Positions 23,501-34,700 of a stretch of DNA of 64,000 nucleotides are shown here, piece by piece. The notes under the pieces were generated by a model. The model had not been told where the DNA came from. It searched no databases and worked only from the letters and a program-made list of their open reading frames with translations. How positions within the stretch are numbered: the first letter of the stretch is position 1; the number at the start of each line of letters is the position of its first letter. The DNA comes from Heligmosomoides polygyrus polygyrus (taxonomy: Eukaryota > Nematoda > Chromadorea > Rhabditida > Heligmosomidae), in the NCBI GenBank assembly GCA_947396885.1, contig OX377202.1, positions 1,054,001 to 1,118,000 of the forward strand, in the 5' to 3' direction. The translations under genes and the position numbers were made by a program.

Positions 23501-26347
23501 GAGTAATTAAGGGTGTAGGTCACGAATATAACACTGCCAGGTCGCGATCTGTTGATCTGCGAGATCGATACCGCAAATCTCGGCTTCGGTCGTCGTCTCA
23601 GATCGCGGCCAAACTTCGCCATTGGGAGTAATTAAGGGTGTAGGTCACGAATATAACACTGCCAGGTCGCGATCTGTTGATCTGCGAGATCGATACCGCA
23701 AATCTCGGCTTCGGTCGTCGTCTCAGATCGCGACCAAACTTCGCCATTGGGAGTAATTAAGGAAGTAGGTCACGAATATAACACTGCCAGGTCGCGATCT
23801 GTTGATCTGCGAGATCGATACCGCAAATCTCGGCTTCGGTCGTCGTCTCAGATCGCGGCCAAACTTCGCCATTGGGGGTAATTAAGGGAGTAGGTCACGA
23901 ATATAACACTGCCAGGTCGCGATCTGTTGATCTGCGAGATCGATACCGCAAATCTCGGCTTCGGTCGTCGTCTCAGATCGCGGCCAAACTTCGCCATTGG
24001 GAGTAATTAAGGGTGTAGGTCACGAATATAACACTGCCAGGTCGCGATCTGTTGATCTGCGAGATCGATACCGCAAATCTCGGCTTCGGTCGTCGTCTCA
24101 GATCGCGGCCAAACTTCGCCATTGGGAGTAATTAAGGGTGTAGGTCACGAATATAACACTGCCAGGTCGCGATCTGTTGATCTGCGAGATCGATACCGCA
24201 AATCTCGGCATCGGTCGTCGTCTCAGATCGCGGCCAAACTACGCCATTGGGGGTAATTAAGGGTGTAGGTCACGAATATAACACTGCCAGGTAGTGATCT
24301 GTTGATCTGCGAGATCGATACCGCAAATCTCGGCTTCGGTCGTCGTCTCAGATCGCGGCCAAACTTCGCCATTGGGAGTAATTAAGGGTGTAGGTCACGA
24401 ATATAACACTGCCAGGTCGCGATCTGTTGATCTGCGAGATCGATACCGCAAATCTCGGCTTCGGTCGTCGTCTCAGATCGCGGCCAAACTTCGCCATTGG
24501 GAGTAATTAAGGGTGTAGGTCACGAATATAACACTGCCAGGTCGCGATCTGTTGATCTGCGAGATCGATACCGCAAATCTCGGCTTCGGTCGTCGTCTCA
24601 GATCGCGGCCAAACTTCGCCATTGGGAGTAATTAAGGGTGTAGGTCACGAATATAACACTGCCAGGTCGCGATCTGTTGATCTGCGAGATCGATACCGCA
24701 AATCTCGGCTTCGGTCGTCGTCTCAGATCGCGGCCAAACTACGCCATTGGGAGTAATTAAGGGTGTAGGTCACGAATATAACACTGCCAGGTCGCGATCT
24801 GTTGATCTGCGAGATCGATACCGCAAATCTCGGCTTCGGTCGTCGTCTCAGATCGCGGCCAAACTTTGCCATTGGGAGTAATTAAGGGTGTAGGTCACGA
24901 ATATAACACTGCCAGGTCGCGATCTGTTGATCTGCGAGATCGATACCGCAAATCTCGGCATCGGTCGTCGTCTCAGATCGCGGCCAAACTACGCCATTGG
25001 GGGTAATTAAGGGTGTAGGTCACGAATATAACACTGCCAGGTCGCGATCTGTTGATCTGCGAGATCGATACCGCAAATCTCGGCTTCGGTCGTCGTCTCA
25101 GATCGCGACCAAACTTCGCCATTGGGAGTAATTAAGGAAGTAGGTCACGAATATAACACTGCCAGGTCGCGATCTGTTGATCTGCGAGATCGATACCGCA
25201 AATCTCGGCTTCGGTCGTCGTCTCAGATCGCGGCCAAACTTCGCCATTGGGAGTAATTAAGGGTGTAGGTCACGAATATAACACTGCCAGGTCGCGATCT
25301 GTTGATCTGCGAGATCGATACCGCAAATCTCGGCATCGGTCGTCGTCTCAGATCGCGGCCAAACTACGCCATTGGGGGTAATTAAGGGTGTAGGTCACGA
25401 ATATAACACTGCCAGGTCGCGATCTATTGATCTGCGAGATCGATACCGCAAATCTCGGCTTCGGTCGTCGTCTCAGATTGCGGCCAAACTTCGCCATTGG
25501 GAGTAATTAAGGGTGTAGGTCACGAATATAACACCGCCAGGTCGCGATCTGTTGATCTGCGAGATCGATACCGCAAATCTCGGCTTCGGTCGTCGTCTCA
25601 GATCGCGGCCAAACTTCGCCATTGGGGGTAATTAAGGGTGTAGGTCACGAATACAACACTGCCAGGTCGCGATCTGTTGATCTGCGAGATCGATACCGCA
25701 AATCTCGGCTTCGGTTGTCGTCTCAGATCGCGGCCAAACTTCGCCATTGGGGGTAATTAAGGGTGTAGCTCACGAATATAACACTGCCAGGTCGCGATCT
25801 GTTGATCTGCGAGATCGATACCGCAAATCTCGGCTTCGGTTGTCGTCTCAGATCGCGGCCAAACTTCGCCATTGGGAGTAATTAAGGGTGTAGGTCACGA
25901 ATATAACACTGCCAGGTCGCGATCTGTTGATCTGCGAGATCGATACCGCAAATCTCGGCTTCGGTCGTCGTCTCAGATCGCGGCCAAACTTCGCCATTGG
26001 GGGTAATTAAGGGTGTAGGTCACGAATATAACACTGCCAGGTCGCGATCTATTGATCTGCGAGATCGATACCGCAAATCTCGGCTTCGGTCGTCGTCTCA
26101 GATCGCGGCCAAACTTCGCCATTGGGGGTAATTAAGGGTGTAGGTCACGAATACAACACTGCCAGGTCGCGATCTGTTGATCTGCGAGATCGATACCGCA
26201 AATCTCGGCTTCGGTCGTCGTCTCAGATCGCGGCCAAACTTCGCCATTGGGAGTAATTAAGGGTGTAGGTCACGAATACAACACTGCCAGGTCGCGATCT
26301 GTTGATCTGCGAGATCGATACCGCAAATCTCGGCTTCGGTTGTCGTC
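14544..26347. repeat. 125-bp satellite array, about 94.4 monomers
   Basis: Every monomer begins GCGATCTGTTGATCTGCGAG. The first starts at 14544 and the last recognisable start is 26294, a distance of 11750 bp, exactly 94 x 125. Spot checks on marker variants give spacings that are all multiples of 125, so there is no net indel in 11.8 kb. Variation is almost only point substitution at a few positions: CGGCTTCGG/CGGCATCGG, CGGCC/CGACC, ACTTCGCC/ACTACGCC, GGGGG/GGGAG/GGGGA, and GGGTG/GGGAG/GGAAG. Each monomer has an imperfect inverted repeat (GGTCGCGATCT...AGATCGATACC). Short frames across it are not coding: 125 is not a multiple of 3 and open frames appear only in particular variants. Probably heterochromatic or structural satellite; the role is unknown. 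Confidence 0.97.
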
Positions 26348-26510
26348 GTTGATCTACGGTCGAAATACCGTGATTTTACGGATATGGCTGATGGTGTCAG
26401 ATCGCTCTCAAAATTCACCCACAGGGGTATTTCGGGTCGCTGGTGAGGAAAATGACACTGCCAGATCACGATCTGCCGGTTTGTGATGTGATATCAGTTT
26501 TCGTGTTCAG
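26348..26510. repeat. decayed satellite monomers at the right edge
   Basis: After a junction inside the last monomer (CGTC|GTTGATCTACGG) the sequence still follows the monomer order (GTTGATCT, GTCAGATCGC, ACACTGCCAGATC, CGATCTG) but with many substitutions and a slightly shorter period. About 1.3 diverged units, then unique DNA. Confidence 0.8.
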
Positions 26511-27367
26511 CTTGTGGTGAAAGTGAGCCGTTGAACAGCACCTGCCCTTATGGCATACCTAGTGAACGAAATGTGAGCAAGTGAATGTTTCATGTTTCAT
26601 GTTTATAATAGCCAAACAACAACAATTAAAACAAAAATGAACAAGAAAGGTGGCTATGATTGGCCATATAAGGAAGTCTAACAGCGTCAAATAAAGGACT
26701 GGTATTTGCTTCCCCAAAGAGTAGTTCTGAGTTTTTTTTTCTTATAATAAAGAAATGATCTGTAAAAGCTGCTAAAAGTAGCAGAAACGACAAAAAATAT
26801 AAGGTTGCAAAAAAAAAAAATGCAGACCTCGCCGTAAAGATATCTGGATATGATCTGTAGAAAGCGCTACGTCTACGACCTTCTACGCTAGCGATTCTGA
26901 GGCGGGCCCTGTATCTCAAAGGCCTCTTTAAACTGGTACGCACCCCAGGCGCTGCGTAGGAGGGAGGAGCGCATGCTGAAGTATATTGCATTCGGCGAGT
27001 GGAAATCCTAGAGTTGAAAAAGAAAAAAAATAAAGTTGTCATTAAAATACAAAGAAATGTAATTAAGGACTACTCTTAAGCAATGCAAATACCTAGCTTC
27101 ACGTGAGAAACGAGTCGGCAAAGCAGGAAAACACAGACAAACAGTGCAGAACTTCAAAAAAAAAAATGAAAAAAAAAATTGTGGGCAAAAATTTTGAAAG
27201 CAGTAAGGAATCGAACACAGCTAGTGAAACGGTATGGAGACACTGCTGCAGGATGAGAGATCACAGGGCGAATGTGTCGCTGAGAAAAAGGAATTGCTGA
27301 GAAGGACCTGGAGCCGATCCTGCAATAGTTCACAGTTGCTCTTGATGAAGTCACTCTATAATTTAGC
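26511..27367. other. AT-rich non-coding stretch with A-runs
   Basis: No supported exon. Several A-rich runs (about 26810-26820, 27155-27180) and T-rich runs are present. The 3' tail of the neighbouring minus-strand retrotransposon may extend into this stretch, but its end could not be delimited. Confidence 0.35.
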
Positions 27368-28690
27368 TTAGAAGAACCCCTGTTGCTTGAGATGATGCTC
27401 AAGTTTTCGAATGAAAATGGCCGGTGACGATGACGAGACTACAGCAATGGGTAAATCATTCCAAACTCGCGCAGCTCGTACTAGGAATGACTCCAAAAAC
27501 TGTTGGCTACGAACTCTTCCTGTGGACAAACGCCATGGATGACCTCTCGTTCTGCTGCTAAATTCTAAACGATTAAACAATTCATTAATATCCACGTCTA
27601 AACAACTATTAATTATTTGGAAAATTAGATTTTGATCATATATAACTCTTCTTAGTAGCAGGGATGTGCCACCAAGAAGAGTCATCCTTTCACGATATCC
27701 AACATCAAACAGTCCCTTTCTCATGAAGATTTGCTTCGTAAATCTTTTCTGAACCTTTTCAATTTTCTCAATGTACGTCCGCTTTGATGGCGACCAAATA
27801 GGTGTGCAGTACTCTAGCAATGGTCTAACGTACATAGTGAAAAGTCTAAAAAGCGTAGAACTGTTTCGAGTTTGGAAGGCGCGTAGAATAAAGTTGGACT
27901 TCCTATGCGCCGCAGACACAATATCATCAACGTATTTTTCGAAGGAAAGAGTGTTTGAATAGGAGATGCCGAGGTCTCGTACAGATGTTGAGATTCCAAC
28001 AACGTTAGGTCCTAGGCAAAATTGTATTCCTTGTGGGTGATTTTTACCGATGCACATGATGGTGGTTTTTTCATAAGAGATATCGAGCATCCATTTTTTA
28101 GACCACATGTATACGGCATCCAAAGCTTGCTGAAAATTTTCAGCATTGTTGTAACAGTAAAATTTGGAGTCGTCCGCATAAATAGAGCAGTGCACCCCGC
28201 GAGGAAGGCAAGTTGGCAAATCATTTATATAGAGGAGAAACATTAGGGGGCCTAAACACGTTCCCTGTGAAACGCCACTGGGAGTTTCGTATGTGTCTGA
28301 AGCAGCACAGTTTATCCAGACCCTCTGTGTACGTCCTATTAGAAACGACTGCAAAAATTTTAAAAGGCATCCTTCTATACCGTAAGCGCGAAGCTTAATA
28401 AGTAGGAGGTCAAGATTAATAGAATCAAATGCCTTTTTGTAGTCTAGATAACACACAGTAACGTGTCCGTGAGAGTCAATTATCTTCTGCCAAATAGGAA
28501 CAGTTGAACTAAGAGCTGTCACAGTAGACTTCTTTTCAAGAAATCCATGCTGAAATTTTGTAAGAAGATTTCTTTCACTAAGATAACTGTAGAGCTGACT
28601 GCGTACAATCCTCTCCAGCACCTTACTTGTTGAGGACGTAAGACAGACAGGCCTATAGTTTTTAAAGTCGGTGAAGTGAATGGTGTGTTT
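27368..28690 (-). mobile_element. 5'-truncated non-LTR retrotransposon (CR1/Jockey-like) with intact RT domain
   Basis: An open frame from about 28690 to the stop at 27368 encodes a reverse transcriptase. In order: DFKNYRPVCLTSSTSKVLER, GFLEKKSTV, motif A YLDYKKAFDSI, motif B SGVSQGTCLGPLMFLLYINDL, catalytic box YADD, then a thumb and C-terminal region with the family's YVRPLLEYCTPIW and RAARVWNDLP motifs. The ATG frame is 417 codons, but coding similarity continues about 20 codons upstream to an in-frame TAA near 28687. There the copy is cut off and the endonuclease domain is absent. The frame has no internal stop and the catalytic residues are present, so insertion is probably recent. It lies just downstream (3') of the ribokinase gene, on the same strand. 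Confidence 0.9.
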
Positions 28691-28739
28691 TTATTGACAG
28701 ATGCATTTATTAGTTCTCATCGTCTGTGTTCACAGGTGA

Positions 28740-31700
28740 TCACGTGAATAGATCAGCATTCGTTTGTAGCAGCTCATCTCGCGTCCAGTACGAGGTCTGG
28801 GCGCCTCTTCGAGTTACTGAGAGCGATGCAATAGTGGCGGCCTTCGTGATCGCGCTGCGAATATCCGAGTCGTTGCATGGCGAACGTAAGTGACGCCGCC
28901 GGCTGACTGCCAGAAAGTACGCTAACGAGCCGCAGAAGCAGTCGCCAGCGCCCTGAATCTCATTATTTAAGCGGCTTTATTCCTACACAATCGAAAATTG
29001 AAGATCAATTGCTAAAAAATCGAAGGCTAACCGTCGAATCCACAACTTTAACTGGAGACACTTGAACCTGCTCCGCTGGTCCATTATCAGTAGTGAAAAC
29101 GCAACCTGAACTGCGATCGTGTAGGTAGAATACCTGCCGCATTTTTGACCATTACACGAAAAACAACGCCAAAAAGAAAGAGCGGCACTTTTTTGCGCTT
29201 CAAAGTGTCATTTTTATGATAACTTCTGTAGAACTTCATATTTGGAAATAAGAGGTATATTTTTGAGTTCATCAGATCAAGTTCGATCCTCTGACATACA
29301 AATCCCAGTTTAGTTGAACAATAAATGAAAGGGTCAAAAGAACCAATCGAGTGGAGGCGACCGCTTGCCGAGTGAACCTATCTTGACGAATGCAGCTCAT
29401 CCATTATTCAGAAAAGCATGAGCTGATTTATGACACCAATTACTATCATGGCGTGCTCTGAGAACAATGAACATAGGCTCGGCAGAATGAATCGAGTGGA
29501 TTAGACCACTTACAGAAGGATCTTAGACTGATGAAGGAAGCATACCCATGTGTTCAAAAATGAATGGCCTACCTTAGGAAACTAATCGCAATTAGGTCAT
29601 ACATGGATAAGCTTCTTTCATCAGTCCAAGATCCTTCTGTAAGTGGTCTAATCCAGTCGATTCATTCTGTCGAGCCTATATGCATTGTTCTCAGAGCACA
29701 CCATGACGGCAATTGGTGTCATAAATCAGCTCATGCTCTCCCAAATACATGGATGGGTTGTATTCGTTAACGTAGATTCACTCTGCAAGCAGACACGCCC
29801 ACTCGATTGATTCTGTCAGGCCTATATGCATTGTTAAACTCAACTGGGATTTGCAGGTCAAAATATAGAACTTAGAATATTGTAACTTAGAATATATAGA
29901 ACTGCTCCGTTAAGACGATGGAAGTATGAACGCTCCTACCTTGCGATCCCAGCGTCACAATTACCCGTCGCGGTCCCATTGCTCGAATCATCAGTGCAAC
30001 CGCTTTAGCGCTTTCAACATTCTCCACTGGAAGTTCAGCTATCGCTGACGCCTAAAGATTACAGATTTTCAGTGCATAACGATAAGTAAGAAGTCGGAGA
30101 GGGGGGGGGGGGTGGCGGTCAACTTGTTGCACTGAATCCGATAACAAAATGAACCACAGTCAGACAACGTATTACTTATAACTAATCACCTACTGCACCT
30201 CGAATTGCGGATTGATGTGCAGGTTTGACGGATACTGTGGTGTGCAGTTACTGCCGTGACAGAAACGAGCTCCGTTGACAACGACTTGGGCGATGTGCAG
30301 CTTTGGTGCCGTGCAGCAGGGGGTCCTCCGCCCGTACATCGGTGGAGGCCGAGGACCCGCCCACGGCCCGAGCTGGGGGGTGCGATTGATTCGCACTTAG
30401 GCGGATGCTCTGAGTCATCGCCCCGACCAATGGCGTGCGGCCGGCCGGCAGCCGGATGACTCACACGTCCGCATCCGCACGGAGGGTATGGGAGCCCGGA
30501 TAAGCTGCATTGAGGAGAACAGCGTGAAGTAAACGCAGTTATTTTACGATGGCAGTGGCGAAAACTGCGCAAAACGTCATTATAAACAAATTGCGTCCTT
30601 AGTTTTGAAGTGCAGATTGGGAAAGTAGTAGCCCTGCTAATCTTCAGTCCATCCTCCACCTATTCCTCACCTCAGTTTTCGTCAAGAAGCGGGTGATAGT
30701 GAAAGCCCTCTTGATATATTGGGCAGAAAAGGCATTCATTCTCGAATGCAATAGCACAAGCACCCATGCTACTAATAGCCTTATCTAGTCCACAGTGCAT
30801 TTGTTTCTTGAGGTGCCAAAACAGATTCCTGCCTTTTTATTGTTTCCTTTCACTTCGGGAAGATCCAACCTCCATGTGTTGCCAACCAGAAAATGAGTCA
30901 TAAAGTTTTACCTACGGCTGGTCCCATATGGAAGGCAAAGAAATCAGTGAATTCGTGAGCAAATGTGGTTAAAGTTCTTAAAACGAGGGAGCACCACTTA
31001 TTGTCCTTGGATTATGGAAGGTTTTATTGATCTGCAAGACACTAGCTCCTACAGGACCTTTTGTGTAGCTTCCAGGACTGCCTAACTACTGCATGTGTAC
31101 AAATACGGAGCTCCTCGTTCTTCATTATACTAGTATTTTTTTGTTTCCTAAATCATGATAGATGGATCATGATTCTACTCTACTTCTACAAAATCCTGAT
31201 AGCTATAGCCTAGAGTCGAGAACAGAATACAACACGAGTGAAAGGGTACTGTTCACAAGTGCCTAGAGGCCACGCGTACTCCTCTTCGGAATATAAAACA
31301 ACTGAAAGAACGCTTTCTCACCACGGTTTCAGCTGTACCTGCTGTATATCGCTAGAAGACCTCCGACAGTATGAGTCATCGGCCGCGTGCCATTGGTCGG
31401 GGCGATGACTCAGAGCGTCCGCCTGAGTGCGAATCAATCGCACCCGAGCTGGGGCATGTTAGACCCGCGGCTCGCACCAGTGGGCTCAGACTGTCACGCA
31501 GTATTTATTACCCTAAGACCCTTGGCCGATCTTGACTGTCGCGTGCCTGATCCATGCGCCTTAGAGTTCCCACATGCTAGCGTCTTGACTTCTGTTGACT
31601 TGCTCCGGGAGGAACCCCCGTTGGTCGGAGCGTCCCCCGACTCCCGGCGGTCCCTCCACTTGCGACGCTTCATGACCTTATGCTTGACCTCGATAGTTGT

Positions 31701-34700
31701 GTAGACCACATCACATATTTTAGACATTAGACTTGTATTTTATAAGTTTATGTTACCAGGAGGCAACGACCAATATGACATAACACAAACGATAAAGCGA
31801 CCTAACCTACGCGTCAAGGGCCAGACTGCACCCAACCTACTCGGGGAGTCAGGACCGCGACCCAAGGGACTTACCTGGCCCAGGTCCTGTGGCCTATGCC
31901 AAGACAGGACCATCGAGGCCAGGCAGAGGCCCCGCGTTACCTGCGGACAGACGACGATGACGTTGGCGAAGGATCCTTGGTCCTCTGATGACGGCTGACA
32001 TCGACCCACGATGGAGATACTCGACGACGACAGCGGCGGGGACGATGGATCTCGACGGTGACCAAGCTGGATCCTATCGACGGACGGCACCTGTCCTCAT
32101 GCACGAGGGCAGCGACAATGACGAAGCCCGGCCGCTCAGCGGGAGCGGCGGAGGCTAGACTGGCGACCGAGCCGGTCAGAGACGACGGAGTCACGCACCC
32201 TCTGCGTCTCTCCCGGCTTCTAGAAGCTTCGGCGGCGACGACGTGTCGATCGACACGTTTGACCAGGTTTAACCTGGTCAATCGACCGGACTGGCCCAGC
32301 GACGGCGGCGACATGTGAAGACCTGTCAGTCGCGAGCCACGACATTTGGGGATACTGTAGCAAGCGCGCGGGAACATTCAAAAGGCAGTAGGTGTTTAGT
32401 TGTAATTGCTATCGTCAGACAAGCTTTCTTGAATCTGTATTTCGGACATAACAAAGTTGAACGAGAAAAACAAGGATGAATAAAGGATTGTGGGACATAC
32501 ATCGATTCATCAATAGATCAAGGAACTCTTTCACGACCCACTTCGACATCACACTCTTAAAAGCATTTTCTCCTAGGAGATACGTTGTTCAGTTGTTTTG
32601 TTCATTTATTTCGCATAGAGAAATGTAGCGAAGAAGAGCAGAAAACAGCTCGAGACGACGTAAAAAGAAAATGATTGCCTAAATTTAAAAATTTCCGCGT
32701 CCCCTCACGCTGATACGCAGCGGCGCTCTCATTGGTTCTTCTTCGACGTGGACTTGCCTGATTGGTTGTCACAACTCGTGCAAACATGTTAGACACGTTG
32801 ACACGCTTACGTTTCTGGATAACAGTTACAAGCGCTTCTAGACCACAGTAGTTCGTCTTCAAGTCGCTGCTGTTGATTGCTTCATCCTTGTTTTATTGTC
32901 TAATTGAGCTAAGATTGCACGTAACAAATTAAAAACCCATCAAGACTAACAACGAGCTCATACAATCTCGCATTGGAGACAAATATCCGCAGACAAATAA
33001 AGAATTTAGCACTGCAAACGCACCTCTAATCGGTTAACACACAATATATCGATCAAGTCCATTATCGATCGATCCTTGCATCGATCGCTGGGAGCTGGAT
33101 TGCATAGTGTGAGCACTAAAACTGCAACCTTGAATTATCTAGTTGTTAGGCACGTCTTAGGCCGGATTTATACTTCATTCACCTAGCAGCGCGGCTTCAT
33201 GAAAGCTAATGGTGCCGAATAGGCAACAGACGATCGATATGGCTGCCTCGGACGACGCCACGCCGCCGGGTGGCTGAAGTATAAATGCCGCTTAAGTATG
33301 TCATCTCAGAACCTCCTCGTTGCCTGGCCAGCTCGAAGATCTTCTTATTTCCCGTTTGGCACACAGTCGCCTGTGCTACAACAACGTCGGCTCCATCCAA
33401 CTCGTCCGCATGACGCATGGCGGACGACTCGTCCAGTTCGACATTCGCTCCTAACGACACCACCGTCGTGCTTTCACCTGAATTCGCTTCAACTGCCTGA
33501 CATTTCCGGAATGAGAGTGCTCGCGACTAAACCTCCAAGGTAGCGACGAGTTCACCGAAATTTCAGGAAATCGTTGCGGGACCACTAGGTCGGTTTCTAA
33601 TCCAATGAAGACCAACCGTTGGTGAATCGAATATTAATTCTTCGTTTTTTTCAATTTGTTCATATGTTTGAGATCGGAACCATTCCAGTGGTAGGCATTT
33701 TTCTTCCTCTTCATGCTTTATCTAGCACTCATGTGAACAAAACCGTATGAGCAAAGAGACACCGCTGAAAAGAGTATCAATGATGTCGCCAACAAGCGCC
33801 TTCCCTTCGAAAAATGAGACGTTCTAGTCTAGTGGTCCCGCAACGATTGTCTGAGAATCAGAAAAGCGTTATAGCTTGGTGTACAACTCGTGGAAGTTCA
33901 GAGTCTGTTCATAGTCCGCGACTGCAGTGACAAGACAAGAGCGACTGGTTGCCCAGGAAAAGTATACATATCGATTTTTGTCGCGCATTCACATGGCACC
34001 TGGCATTAAGCCCGTTTATACTTCCGACGCCGAGCGAGGTGACGGCATGTCTAATGGCCAAATTGATCGATCGCGTTGCCCGATCGATGTGGCCACAATA
34101 CGTGGCGTCGAAGTATAAACGGGCCCTTAATCGATTCGCATGCTTTGCACGAGCTACTCAGTAGCTCCCATCGCTACGGTCGCGGACTATGAGCAGGACT
34201 TTAGTCGCTTAAACGAGACTGCGCAAACCAGTGGCGTCGACGGTAATGCAGGCTACTCCAGTTGAACTGCTGGCAGATTTCTCGACCGCCGTCACATTGA
34301 CGCCACTTTCCCGCAGTCCGTTGATGTTCTCCTCGCCAAGAACGTCGTCACCAACCTGAACAACAGACACATTACTATCGTAGCGTACCCAAAGACCCCA
34401 TCGTTTGAGCTGTCGGGAAACCAGACGCCACGGGAGGAGTCTTCTGCTGCTCGACGGCGCCTCAGGATGGAAGGACGGAGGATGGGTCTATTCTGTGTCG
34501 TACCTTAGCAATTAGAGTAACATGGGCGCCGAGCCGTGCAGCAGCCACAGCTTGGTTTGCGCCTTTTCCGCCTCTGGCCGAAAGAAATCCGGTGCCATGC
34601 ACGGTCTGGCCCGGACGAGGAAATTGCTTCGTATAGCTAGAAGAGAAAAATTGTGCGCTATAGCACCTGGGTAAGCCCTAGTTTATACTTGCGCCCACAC

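Noticed and set aside
14544..26347. CRISPR-like array
   Set aside because: The entire 125-bp unit is repeated with no variable spacers, and the genome is eukaryotic.
32058..32318. ORFs on both strands in the GC-rich part of ribokinase intron 5
   Set aside because: Open frames are expected at this GC content; no motif or splice evidence.
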